Shown piece by piece: positions 42,697-51,394 of a stretch of 64,000 nucleotides of DNA. This DNA is from Burkholderiales bacterium UBA2463 (GTDB lineage Bacteria > Pseudomonadota > Gammaproteobacteria > Burkholderiales > Burkholderiaceae_A): assembly GCA_002342295.1 (NCBI GenBank), contig DDPR01000004.1, forward strand, positions 14,122 to 78,121. The letters are read 5' to 3'. Both the position numbers and the translations under genes were made by a program. Numbering within the stretch: position 1 is the stretch's first letter; each line of letters begins with the position of its first letter. The notes beneath the pieces are model-generated. The model ran no database searches. It saw only the letters and a program-made list of their open reading frames with translations, and was not told the origin of the DNA.

Positions 42697-43087
42697 GACC
42701 GTTGTGGAGCGCGGCTTTCGAGTTGCCGACCAGATTCAGCGGGACCTCGCAAACCTGCTTCGGGATGAGGTGAAGGACCCTCGCATTGGTTTTCTGACCG
42801 TCACCGAAGTGGAAGTCTCGCCTGACTATGCCCATGCCAAGGTGTTCTACACGGTCCTTCCCGACGAGCCCGAGCAGCTCTTAAAGACTGCCGAGGGACT
42901 TGCCGCCTGTCGAGGATTCCTTCGGGCCAAGCTGGGCAAGCTCCTCCAGATTCATCAGACGCCGGAGCTGCATTTCGTTCATGACCAGTCAGTGGCAAAG
43001 GGCGCATACCTGAGCCAGATTATTGATGAGGCGAACCGCCTCTCGAATCTCACCGGCTCCGAGCCGACTCCCCCGACCGAGGCATGA
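42656..43087 (+). CDS. rbfA: Ribosome-binding factor A
   Basis: Cold-shock/30S maturation factor with a KH-like fold, 143 aa from this start. Recognised by VADQIQRDLANLLRDEVKDPRIGFLTVTEVEVSPDYAHAKVFY. No well-placed ATG exists: TTG 42656 has GAGGGAG about 7 bases upstream and starts inside infB (41-base overlap); ATG 42632 would overlap by 65 bases with a weaker site, and GTG 42704 would be short. The start is therefore uncertain. The stop overlaps truB as ATGA. Confidence 0.9.
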   Translation: MKSSKSRKSRGPSKTVVERGFRVADQIQRDLANLLRDEVKDPRIGFLTVTEVEVSPDYAHAKVFYTVLPDEPEQLLKTAEGLAACRGFLRAKLGKLLQIHQTPELHFVHDQSVAKGAYLSQIIDEANRLSNLTGSEPTPPTEA

Positions 43088-44028
43088 CCCCTACGCGTCA
43101 GCCGGTTCACGGTGTGCTGATTGTCGACAAGCCCCGGGGCCCTTCATCCACCCAACTTCTCGGACGTATCAAGGGGCTCTATCGGGCCCACAAGGCCGGC
43201 CATGGAGGAACGCTCGACCCGATGGCCAGCGGTGTGCTGCCAATGCTTTTCGGAGATGCAACCAAGTTCGCACAGGAGGGGCTCGATGCCGACAAGGGGT
43301 ATCTGGCAACGCTGCGGCTTGGCCAGGACACAGACTCTGGGGATGCGGAGGGGCAGCTCCTCCGTGAGCGTCCGGTCAACGGACTGACGCGGGAGGATGT
43401 GGAAGGTGTCTTGATCCGCTTCTTGGGCGTGCAGTTGCAGGTGCCTCCGATGTTTTCGGCACTGAAGAGAGATGGTCGTCCGCTTTACGAATTGGCGCGC
43501 CAGGGGCTCGAGGTGGAGCGAGCCCCGCGACCCATCACCATCCACTCGCTCACCCTCCTGTCCTTTGAGTTGCCAATCCTCACCATTCAGGTCGAGTGCT
43601 CGAAGGGCACCTACATCAGGGTTTTGGCCCAAGACATCGGCGAGGCCTTGGGCTGCGGCGCCCATCTGAGCGAGTTAAGGCGCACACGCGTGGGGAGCCT
43701 GCTGGCGACGGAATCCATCTCGCTTGAAGTGCTTGAGCGATCTGACTCGTCTGAGCGAGTGAGTTTTCTTCGACCGGTGGACTTTCTGATCCAAGACTGG
43801 GTCTCTGTTCGCCTCCTGGAGGGGCAGGAGGCCGCGTTTGGTCATGGACAGACGATTCAACTCTCTGCGCAACAGTTTCAGGAGACAATGTTGTCTCGGC
43901 AGTGCACCTCGATGTCCAATGACCGCCTTCGCGTTCTTGGTTCCAACGAGCGCTTTGTCGGAATTGCCCGGCTGGTTGGAAGTCAGCTGAGGCCTCTTCG
44001 CCTTATGTCCCAGATCGGACCTCACTAG
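43084..44028 (+). CDS. truB: tRNA pseudouridine(55) synthase TruB
   Basis: Makes the pseudouridine of the T loop of tRNAs, 314 aa. Signature GVLIVDKPRGPSSTQLL, then KAGHGGTLDPMASGVLPMLFG with the catalytic aspartate, GTYIRVLAQDIGEALGCGAHLSELRRTRVG later. It ends with a PUA-like C-terminal region. It is last of the rimP-nusA-infB-rbfA-truB block; typA follows after 10 bases. Confidence 0.97.
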   Translation: MTPTRQPVHGVLIVDKPRGPSSTQLLGRIKGLYRAHKAGHGGTLDPMASGVLPMLFGDATKFAQEGLDADKGYLATLRLGQDTDSGDAEGQLLRERPVNGLTREDVEGVLIRFLGVQLQVPPMFSALKRDGRPLYELARQGLEVERAPRPITIHSLTLLSFELPILTIQVECSKGTYIRVLAQDIGEALGCGAHLSELRRTRVGSLLATESISLEVLERSDSSERVSFLRPVDFLIQDWVSVRLLEGQEAAFGHGQTIQLSAQQFQETMLSRQCTSMSNDRLRVLGSNERFVGIARLVGSQLRPLRLMSQIGPH

Positions 44029-44038
44029 GAGCCTGTCC

Positions 44039-45859
44039 ATGCGCCTGCTGCGCAACATTGCAATCATCGCCCACGTCGACCACGGAAAGACCACCCTGGT
44101 GGACAAGCTCCTTCAGCAATCTGGCACCTTTCAGACTCACCAGTCTGTGAGCGAGCGGGTCATGGACTCCAATGACCTCGAAAAAGAGCGTGGCATCACC
44201 ATCCTGGCAAAAAACTGCGCCGTGGAATACGAGGGCACGCACATCAATATCGTGGACACACCGGGTCACGCTGATTTTGGCGGTGAAGTGGAGCGAGTGC
44301 TCTCGATGGTCGATAGTGTCCTGCTTCTTGTCGATGCGGTTGAGGGGCCTATGCCTCAGACCCGTTTCGTGACGCGCAAGGCGCTTGCCCTCGGCCTCAA
44401 ACCCATCGTGGTGGTGAACAAGGTAGACCGTCCCGGCGCCCGACCCGACTGGGTCGTGAGCCAGACCTTCGATCTTTTTGACAAGCTTGGTGCGTCGGAG
44501 GAGCAGCTCGACTTTCCGGTCGTTTATGCCTCCGCGCTTCAAGGATGGGCAACCCTCGATCACAGCCAGCCCGGCAAGGACATGCGCCCCCTCTTTGATG
44601 CCGTGTTGAAATACGTGCCCGTTCGTGACGACGATGAAGACGGACCTCTCCGGCTGCAGATTTGCTCACTCGACTACTCAAGCTATGTGGGGAAGATTGG
44701 AATCGGCCGTGTGGCCCGTGGTCGGCTCCGGGCGTTGCAGGACGTCGTCATTCAGGATGGTCCCGAGGGCTCACCCAAGAAAGCGCGGATTAATCAGGTG
44801 CTTCGGTTCAAAGGACTCGAGCGGGTTCAGGTGGAGGAAGCCAGCGCCGGAGACATCGTTCTCATCAACGGCATTGAGGATCTTAATATTGGTACCACGG
44901 TCTGTGATCCCGCGCATGTCGAGCCCTTCCCCATGCTCAAGGTGGACGAACCGACGCTCTCCATGAACTTTATGGTGAACAGCTCGCCCCTTGCCGGCCG
45001 CGAGGGGAAGTTTGTGACCAGCCGACAGATTCGCGAGAGGCTCGAGCGTGAGCTCAAGGCGAACGTTGCATTACGCGTTGAATTTGGCGCTGACACCGAT
45101 ACCTTCAAGGTCTCGGGTCGAGGTGAGTTACACCTTACGATTCTTCTGGAGAACATGCGCCGGGAAGGCTATGAGTTGGCCGTCTCGCGGCCGCGCGTGG
45201 TCTACAAAACCGACGAGCACGGCGATCGACTCGAGCCTTACGAGATGCTAACCGTCGATGTGGAACAGGAGCATCAGGGCCCCGTCATGGAGAATCTTGG
45301 CCTGCGCAAGGGCGACATGCTCGACATGGTTCCCGACGATAAGGGCCGTGTTCGCCTCGAATACCGAATCCCTGCCCGTGGCCTGATTGGCTTTCAGGGT
45401 GAATTTCTCACCATGACCCGAGGCACGGGGCTCATGAGTCATATCTTCGACGCCTACGGTCCGTTCAAAGGAGAACTGGCAGAGAGACGAAATGGTGTGC
45501 TCATTTCTCAGGACGACGGTGAGGCGGTGGCCTATGCGCTCTGGAAGCTCCAGGAGCGTGGTCGCATGTTTGTCTCGCCCGGAGACAAACTCTATGAGGG
45601 CATGATCATCGGTATTCACTCCAGAGATAACGATCTGGTTGTGAATCCGGTGAAGGAAAAGAAGCTGACCAACGTTCGGGCCTCGGGTAAGGACGAACAT
45701 ATCGACCTGACGACGCCCATCGCACTTACGCTTGAGAAGGCTGTTGAGTTCATTGCTGATGATGAGCTCGTTGAAATTACTCCCCAGAGTATTCGGCTGA
45801 GAAAGCGCCATCTGGCAGAGCACGAGCGACGCAAGGCATCCCGCGAAGAGGCCGCCTAG
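44039..45859 (+). CDS. typA: Translational GTPase TypA/BipA
   Basis: Ribosome-associated GTPase for assembly and stress adaptation, 606 aa. The G domain has IIAHVDHGKTTLVDKLL (P-loop), the switch region SNDLEKERGITILAKN, DTPGHADFGGEV and VNKVDRPGARP. EF-G-like domains III and V and the TypA-specific C-terminus (RIPARGLIGFQGEFLTMTRGTG) follow. It probably belongs to the same transcription unit as truB. Confidence 0.98.
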   Translation: MRLLRNIAIIAHVDHGKTTLVDKLLQQSGTFQTHQSVSERVMDSNDLEKERGITILAKNCAVEYEGTHINIVDTPGHADFGGEVERVLSMVDSVLLLVDAVEGPMPQTRFVTRKALALGLKPIVVVNKVDRPGARPDWVVSQTFDLFDKLGASEEQLDFPVVYASALQGWATLDHSQPGKDMRPLFDAVLKYVPVRDDDEDGPLRLQICSLDYSSYVGKIGIGRVARGRLRALQDVVIQDGPEGSPKKARINQVLRFKGLERVQVEEASAGDIVLINGIEDLNIGTTVCDPAHVEPFPMLKVDEPTLSMNFMVNSSPLAGREGKFVTSRQIRERLERELKANVALRVEFGADTDTFKVSGRGELHLTILLENMRREGYELAVSRPRVVYKTDEHGDRLEPYEMLTVDVEQEHQGPVMENLGLRKGDMLDMVPDDKGRVRLEYRIPARGLIGFQGEFLTMTRGTGLMSHIFDAYGPFKGELAERRNGVLISQDDGEAVAYALWKLQERGRMFVSPGDKLYEGMIIGIHSRDNDLVVNPVKEKKLTNVRASGKDEHIDLTTPIALTLEKAVEFIADDELVEITPQSIRLRKRHLAEHERRKASREEAA

Positions 45860-45869
45860 GACCCCCACC

Positions 45870-46445
45870 ATGAACGACAAAATTCAGACCTCCCTTCGGG
45901 CCAGTCAGCAGGTCATGACTGATTTGCTCGCCCGACCGGACCTCCACGCTCGCCTCGAGCAGGCCGTTCAAATCTGCGTCAGCGCGCTTCGCGAAGGAAA
46001 CAAACTTTTTTTCGCGGGCAATGGCGGTAGCGCGGCCGAGGCACAGCATTTTTCGGCCGAGATGGTCGGACGTTTCCTAAAGGAGCGCCGTCCGCTCCCC
46101 GCCGTCGCTCTTCATGTGGACACCTCAGCAGTCACGGCGATTGGTAATGACTACGGCTACGACCAGGTTTTTTCAAGACAGCTTGAGGCGCTGGCCAAGG
46201 CTGGCGATGTGCTTATCGCCTTGTCCACTTCGGGTCGGTCACAGAACATCGTTCGCGCGATGCAGAGCGCGCGAGAGCGGGGCGTTCACACCATCGCCCT
46301 CACGGGTCAGGATGCCAGGGATATGGGTCACCTCGCTGATGTCATTCTGAACATGCCCTCTACCCACACCCCTCAGATTCAGGAGGGGCATCTGGTGGTG
46401 GGGCACCTTCTCTGCGGCCTTGTTGAGGACGAACTGCTCGGCTAG
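45870..46445 (+). CDS. gmhA: Phosphoheptose isomerase (GmhA-type SIS domain protein)
   Basis: SIS-domain protein, 191 aa, most like sedoheptulose-7-phosphate isomerase, which starts ADP-heptose synthesis for lipopolysaccharide. The active-site segments are FFAGNGGSAAEAQHFSAEMVGRF, IGNDYGYDQVF, STSGRSQNIV and IQEGHLVVGHLLCGLVE, including the glutamates and histidine used by GmhA. The related replication initiator-binding DiaA is the alternative. The stop shares a CTAG with the convergent mog gene. Confidence 0.88.
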   Translation: MNDKIQTSLRASQQVMTDLLARPDLHARLEQAVQICVSALREGNKLFFAGNGGSAAEAQHFSAEMVGRFLKERRPLPAVALHVDTSAVTAIGNDYGYDQVFSRQLEALAKAGDVLIALSTSGRSQNIVRAMQSARERGVHTIALTGQDARDMGHLADVILNMPSTHTPQIQEGHLVVGHLLCGLVEDELLG

Positions 46446-47023
46446 TTCTTTGGACGGAAGGCCTTACACACGGCCTCATTGACCTGAAGGCTTGGCCCGC
46501 CGATGAGTTCAAGGCCGTAGGGAACGGCCGCGAAGATGCCGGGCACGCGAATGGTGCCGTCCTCCGCCCGGAGCCCCTCAAGCGTCTGCTGAATGGAGCG
46601 GGGCCGTCCCGGCAGGTTGATGATCATGGCGGAACCGCGAATAACACCGACCTGGCGCGAGAGAATGGCCGTCGGAACGAAGGCCAACGAAATCTGCCTC
46701 ATCTGCTCACCAAAACCTGGGAGCTCTTTGTCCGCGACGGCCAGGGTGGCCTCCGGCGTCACGTCTCTCTGGGTGGGGCCGGTTCCCCCAGTCGTGAGGA
46801 CCAAGTCGCAGGCCTCCTCGTCAACGAGTTTCGTCAGGAGCTCTGAGATCAGAGCCTGCTCATCGGGGATGAGTCGTTCGATGGCGATCCAGGGGCTCGT
46901 CAGTGCTTGCCCAAGCCAGTCCTTCAGTGCAGGAATGCCCTCATCTTCATAGACACCTTGGCTGGCCCGGTCGCTGATGGAGACCAGCCCAATTCGGGCT
47001 GGGCGGTCTGAGGGGGTCTTCAT
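46442..47023 (-). CDS. mog: Molybdopterin adenylyltransferase
   Basis: Activates molybdopterin by adenylation before molybdenum insertion; 193 aa. The MoCF-biosynthesis fold shows RIGLVSISDRASQGVYEDEG, LVLTTGGTGPTQRDVTPEA and the late INLPGRPRSI. Two starts are possible: ATG 47023, matching usual N-termini, and ATG 47041, which has GAGGT just upstream and would share CATG with the divergent pmbA start. The 3' end shares CTAG with gmhA. Confidence 0.93.
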   Translation of the reverse strand: MKTPSDRPARIGLVSISDRASQGVYEDEGIPALKDWLGQALTSPWIAIERLIPDEQALISELLTKLVDEEACDLVLTTGGTGPTQRDVTPEATLAVADKELPGFGEQMRQISLAFVPTAILSRQVGVIRGSAMIINLPGRPRSIQQTLEGLRAEDGTIRVPGIFAAVPYGLELIGGPSLQVNEAVCKAFRPKN

Positions 47024-47039
47024 GGCACTATTCTGAAAC

Positions 47040-48401
47040 ATGAGCACCTCAAATCCAAACCCGTTTCTGCACGATCAGGCTCAACTGCGGACAGTGGTTC
47101 ATGAATTGCTGAGTCGGGCGCGCGCCTCCGGTGCCTCGGATGCCGTTGCCGAGGTGAGCGAGTCGTCTGGCCTCTCTGTGAGCGTTCGACTCGGCGAGCT
47201 CGAGACAATTGAACGCACACGCGATCGCTCGGCCTCCATCGCCGTCTATAAGGGCAGCCGACGAGGCTTTGCCACGACCAGTGATCTATCGGATTCGGCA
47301 CTCCAGGAGGCAGTGTCACGGGCCCTCGACCTTGCGAACCACACCGCGGAAGACCCTTTTTCTGCTCTTCCAGATGAAGACGATCTCGCCCATCGGACCC
47401 CCGATCCAGCGCTTTTCTATCCTTGGGCTCTCACGGCTGAGAGGGCCACCGAGATCGCGCTGTCCGCCGAGTCTGCTGCCCGAGAGGCCAGTCCGCTCAT
47501 TCAGAACTCAGAGGGTGCCTCGGTCTACAGTCACCACAGCCATTTCTTCCTGGCCAACACGCGGGATTTTGAAGGAGGCTACGCCCACAGTCGCCACGGC
47601 TTTTGGGTCGCGCCGATTGCCCGTCAGGCCGACTATATGCAGCGAGATGACTGGTCAAGTAGTGGCAGAGACCCGTCAGGCCTGGCAGACCCAGAGGCTG
47701 TCGGGCGATATGCGGCCCAGCGTGCACTCTCAAGACTTGGCGCCAGGGCCATTCCCACTGGGACCTACCCGGTGCTATTTGATGCGCCGATCGCCGCGGG
47801 CCTTGTCAGCTCTCTGGCTCGCGCGCTGAGTGGCGGTGCTCTCTATCGCAAGGCCAGTTTTCTCGTCGATTCGCTTGGCACGCAAGTTTTTCCAGACCAC
47901 ATCAACCTTGAGGACAACCCATTTGTAGAAAAAGGCATTGGGAGCGCTCCCTTTGATGAGGAGGGTGTCCGTGTGCAACGCCGTCAGATCATTCGAGACG
48001 GCATCGTCGAGGGTTACTTTCTGTCAACCTACTCCGCACGCAAACTCGGCATGCGAACCACGGGTAACTCAGGGGGTTCGCACAATCTCGTTCTAACGAG
48101 TCGCCTCACCAACCCCTCGGATCAGCTGCCCCAGATGCTCAGAAAGCTGCATACGGGCCTCTTCGTGACCGAGGTTATGGGCCAAGGAGTGAATGGGCTC
48201 ACAGGAGACTATTCCCGGGGCGTCTTTGGTTACTGGGTTAACTGTGGCGAGATCGTGCACCCGGTCGAGGAGGTAACCATTGCCGGCAACCTCAGAGACA
48301 TGTTTCGGGGAGTCGTGGCCCTCGGGGCGGATGCCTATGTGCAGGGGTCCCGAGCGACGGGCTCGCTCTTAATTGATCGGATGACGATCGCTGGCTGTTA
48401 G
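47040..48401 (+). CDS. pmbA: Metalloprotease PmbA/TldE
   Basis: Partner of the TldD metalloprotease in peptide maturation and turnover, 453 aa. Recognised by GELETIERTRDRSASIAVYKGSRRGFATTSDLS, the central FDAPIAAGLVSSLARALSGGALYRKASFL and the C-terminal GQGVNGLTGDYSRGVFGYWVNCGEIVHPVEEVTIAGNL. As expected of TldE members, the HExxxH zinc motif of TldD is not seen. The last 33 bases overlap the convergent spoT gene. Confidence 0.96.
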   Translation: MSTSNPNPFLHDQAQLRTVVHELLSRARASGASDAVAEVSESSGLSVSVRLGELETIERTRDRSASIAVYKGSRRGFATTSDLSDSALQEAVSRALDLANHTAEDPFSALPDEDDLAHRTPDPALFYPWALTAERATEIALSAESAAREASPLIQNSEGASVYSHHSHFFLANTRDFEGGYAHSRHGFWVAPIARQADYMQRDDWSSSGRDPSGLADPEAVGRYAAQRALSRLGARAIPTGTYPVLFDAPIAAGLVSSLARALSGGALYRKASFLVDSLGTQVFPDHINLEDNPFVEKGIGSAPFDEEGVRVQRRQIIRDGIVEGYFLSTYSARKLGMRTTGNSGGSHNLVLTSRLTNPSDQLPQMLRKLHTGLFVTEVMGQGVNGLTGDYSRGVFGYWVNCGEIVHPVEEVTIAGNLRDMFRGVVALGADAYVQGSRATGSLLIDRMTIAGC

Positions 48402-50657
48402 GGCGCTGGTTGGCGCACCACTCTTTTTCCCAATGAGCCGGATGGCCTGACTGACCGCAGCGGTATTGCGCACGTAGCGCAGCACCTGCGCAAGATGCTT
48501 CCGGTCTCGCACCTCGATGGCCACATGCACGCTGGGTTCGCCGGCCCCGGTTCGCTCAATACCAATATCGATAATATTTGCTCGAGCAGCCGTGATGCTG
48601 GCCGCGACTCGGGCCAGTGACCCAGGAGAGTCCTGCATATTCACCTGAAGGTGGGTCTCAAAGACGCCATGGATGGGGTCGGACCATTCGATGTCCGCCC
48701 ACCTCTGGGAGTCCTTGACGCGCTGACGTTTGGCCAGAGGGCAACTGGCTCTGTGCACCAACAGCCCGGACCCTCCACGCATATGACCCACGCACCGGTC
48801 CCCTCCGATGGGGTAGCAGCAACTCGCATACTGAACTGCGGTGCCCTCTGACCCAGTAAGTGAGATGGTTGCGTCCTCGTAGGTAAGGTGCTCCAGGGAG
48901 AGCCTTAGGGCATCTTGTGCCGCCGCGCTGAGTCTGCGAGGCCGCCCAGCGGATGGATCATGCACGCCGGTCGTGAGACGCAAGGCGGCTACGTGAGCGA
49001 GGGTGTGGCCCAAGCCGATAGACTCAAAGAGGCTCTCTCGGTCGTGGGTTGGCATCTCATGAAAGACGAGATCCCAGCGCAGGCGAGGGTCATCCAGACC
49101 CTCGATCGAGTGAGACTTCAGCGCATTTTCGAGCAGACGCTTTCCAAAGCCGATAGCCCGCTCCCTTGTGCTGCCTTTCAGTGCATGACGAATCTCAGCT
49201 CGCGCCTTGGCCGTTTTCACAAAGCCCAGCCACCCAGGATGCGGACTGGCGTCCGGCCTCGTCTCAATCCGCACCATGTCTCCATTGCGAAGCTCGGTGT
49301 CGAGGGGTCGGGTCTGCCCATTGATCTGGCACCCCGCACATAGATTGCCCACCGCCGTGTGGACCGTGTAGGCGAAATCAACGGGTGTTGATCCGCGAGG
49401 CAATTCTTTAATCTCTCCTTTGGGCGTAAACACATAAGTGACTTCAGGAAAGAGATCGATCTTGACGAGATCTAGAAATTCTCCTGGGTCATTGGTCTGG
49501 GCGGAGAGCAGGGACTGCATCCATTCGTGGGCCTTGCGCTGAAGGGGCGACACCTCTTTCTCGTGGACCTTGTAAAGCCAGTGTGCTGCAACGCCAGCTT
49601 CGGCCACGCGATGCATCTCGACGGTTCGGATCTGAAACTCAAGTGGGGTGCCATGCGGCCCCACCACGACGGTGTGCAGCGACTGGTAGCCATTGAGCTT
49701 GGGAAGCGCGATGTAGTCTTTGAACTTCCCGGGGATCGGCTTAAAGAGGGCGTGTAGGGCACCGAGCGCGAGGTAGCAGTCGGACGGGTTCTTGACCAGA
49801 AGTCGGAACCCATAGATGTCGAGCACCTCGGAGAAGGTCAGGTGCTTTTCTTTCATCTTGGCGTAGATTGAGAACAGACTCTTCTCTCGGCCGGTAACCT
49901 CGGCCTTGATTCCGAACTTTGGCAAGTGCTTCTGCACCATGTCTTGGAGCTTGCCCACAATCTCTCGGCGATTTCCTCGCGCTGACAGCAACGCCTTGTG
50001 AAGCACGCGAAATCGAGTTGGATAGATTCCCTGGAAGCAGAGGTCTTCGAACTCTCGGAAGACTTCATTGAGCCCCAGTCGGTGAGCGATGGGTGCGTAG
50101 ATGTCGAGCGTCTCTTGAGCGATGCGTCTGCGCTTGTCGGCGTGAAGGCCGTGGAGCGTTCGCATGTTGTGCAGGCGATCGGCGAGCTTGATGAGGATGA
50201 CCCGAACGTCCTCGGCCATGGCGAGGAGCATCTTGCGGAAGTTCTCCGCCTGCGCCTCCTCGCGGCTGCGGAACTCCATGCGATCAAGCTTGGTCAGCCC
50301 GAGCACGAGGCCAGCGACCACGGGCCCAAACTCAGAGGCAATCACCTCCTCGCTGATATTGCAATCCTCCACAGTGTCATGAAGGAGCGCGGCAACAAGG
50401 GCGTCCGCATCCAGGTGCCAGCCCGTGCAGACCTCAGCAACGGCCAAGGGGTGGGTGAAGTAGGGCTCGCCGCTGTGACGGCTTTGGCCCGAGTGCGCTG
50501 CCTCACCGAAGGCAAACGCCCGCTCTATTCGGGCCAGCTCCTTCGAGCGAAGGTAGCCCGCATGCGAGAGAAGTTCCTGAAGTGCCTTATTGGTTGCGAT
50601 GTTAGATAGGGACCTTGCGCAACATCTCGCGGCCAACGACGCCTGCAGCGACCTCAC
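48369..50657 (-). CDS. spoT: Bifunctional (p)ppGpp synthetase/hydrolase SpoT
   Basis: Makes and degrades the alarmone (p)ppGpp, 762 aa from GTG 50657. The HD hydrolase domain has YFTHPLAVAEVCTGWHLD and LLHDTVEDC; the synthetase domain has YGFRLLVKNPSDCYLALGALHALF, FKDYIALPK (basic, as in bifunctional enzymes) and FQIRTVEMHRVAEAGVAAHW. TGS and C-terminal ACT domains follow. There is no ATG near the expected start: GTG 50657 and TTG 50636 both lie inside rpoZ (56- or 35-base overlap). The operon rpoZ-spoT behind gmk is standard. Confidence 0.96.
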   Translation of the reverse strand: MRSLQASLAARCCARSLSNIATNKALQELLSHAGYLRSKELARIERAFAFGEAAHSGQSRHSGEPYFTHPLAVAEVCTGWHLDADALVAALLHDTVEDCNISEEVIASEFGPVVAGLVLGLTKLDRMEFRSREEAQAENFRKMLLAMAEDVRVILIKLADRLHNMRTLHGLHADKRRRIAQETLDIYAPIAHRLGLNEVFREFEDLCFQGIYPTRFRVLHKALLSARGNRREIVGKLQDMVQKHLPKFGIKAEVTGREKSLFSIYAKMKEKHLTFSEVLDIYGFRLLVKNPSDCYLALGALHALFKPIPGKFKDYIALPKLNGYQSLHTVVVGPHGTPLEFQIRTVEMHRVAEAGVAAHWLYKVHEKEVSPLQRKAHEWMQSLLSAQTNDPGEFLDLVKIDLFPEVTYVFTPKGEIKELPRGSTPVDFAYTVHTAVGNLCAGCQINGQTRPLDTELRNGDMVRIETRPDASPHPGWLGFVKTAKARAEIRHALKGSTRERAIGFGKRLLENALKSHSIEGLDDPRLRWDLVFHEMPTHDRESLFESIGLGHTLAHVAALRLTTGVHDPSAGRPRRLSAAAQDALRLSLEHLTYEDATISLTGSEGTAVQYASCCYPIGGDRCVGHMRGGSGLLVHRASCPLAKRQRVKDSQRWADIEWSDPIHGVFETHLQVNMQDSPGSLARVAASITAARANIIDIGIERTGAGEPSVHVAIEVRDRKHLAQVLRYVRNTAAVSQAIRLIGKKSGAPTSALTASDRHPIN

Positions 50658-50805
50658 GAAGCGCTGTCACGGTGGGCTTATCTTTCGAATCCACTTTGGG
50701 GGCCGACCCCTGCGCGAGTTGACGCGCGCGGTAGGCCGCAGCCAACACAAGCTCGAAGCGGTTTGGAATCTGGTGCAGGCAATCTTCAACGGTGATGCGG
50801 GCCAT
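50602..50805 (-). CDS. rpoZ: RNA polymerase omega subunit
   Basis: Small polymerase assembly subunit, 67 aa. The N-terminus MARITVEDCLHQIPNRFELVLAAAYRARQL is the conserved omega core. It also sensitises polymerase to ppGpp, fitting its coupling with spoT. It starts 11 bases after gmk; its 3' end overlaps the likely spoT start. Confidence 0.97.
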   Translation of the reverse strand: MARITVEDCLHQIPNRFELVLAAAYRARQLAQGSAPKVDSKDKPTVTALREVAAGVVGREMLRKVPI

Positions 50806-50816
50806 GGGGGAGCGCC

Positions 50817-51389
50817 TTAGGTCTGAGAGAAATGATTGGAAATGACCGTCTTCAAGTCGCTTAGCGCGAGGCTAAACTCTTGATTCATAATAACATGGTC
50901 GAATTCGTGCGCATGGCTCATCTCCTCGGCGGCGGCCTGAAGCCGCTGCTCAATCACCTCTGAAGAATCTTGGCCTCGTCCTTCGAGCCGGCGGCGAAGT
51001 TCGTCCAAGGAGGGGGGAAGGATGAAGATGCTGAGCACCTGGTTCCGAGGAAAAGTAGATCGAATTTGCCGAGCCCCCTGCCAGTCGATCTCAAGAATCA
51101 GTCGCTCATTTCGCTCGAGGGCCTCTCGAATCGTGCTCGCTCGAGTCCCGTAGAGATTTCCATGTACCTGAGCCCATTCGATGAACTCCCCCGCATCGCG
51201 AGCCTCCTCGAATTGCTGTGCGCCCACAAAAAAATAGGCCCCGCCCTCTTGTTCTCCGGGCCGGGGAGGGCGGGTGGTCGTCGAGATCGATAGCCTCAGT
51301 CCGAGCGCCTGGTCTTCAAGCAGGGCTCGAACCAGGCTGGTTTTTCCAGCACCCGAGGGCGCGGCCACGATGATGATCTGTCCGGACAT
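50817..51389 (-). CDS. gmk: Guanylate kinase
   Basis: GMP to GDP kinase, 190 aa. P-loop APSGAGKTSL at about residues 10-19, STTTRPPRPGEQEGGAYFF of the GMP-binding domain and ILEIDWQGARQI (Walker B-like). It follows yicC by 5 bases and precedes rpoZ, a common order. Confidence 0.97.
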   Translation of the reverse strand: MSGQIIIVAAPSGAGKTSLVRALLEDQALGLRLSISTTTRPPRPGEQEGGAYFFVGAQQFEEARDAGEFIEWAQVHGNLYGTRASTIREALERNERLILEIDWQGARQIRSTFPRNQVLSIFILPPSLDELRRRLEGRGQDSSEVIEQRLQAAAEEMSHAHEFDHVIMNQEFSLALSDLKTVISNHFSQT

Positions 51390-51394
51390 TTCCG

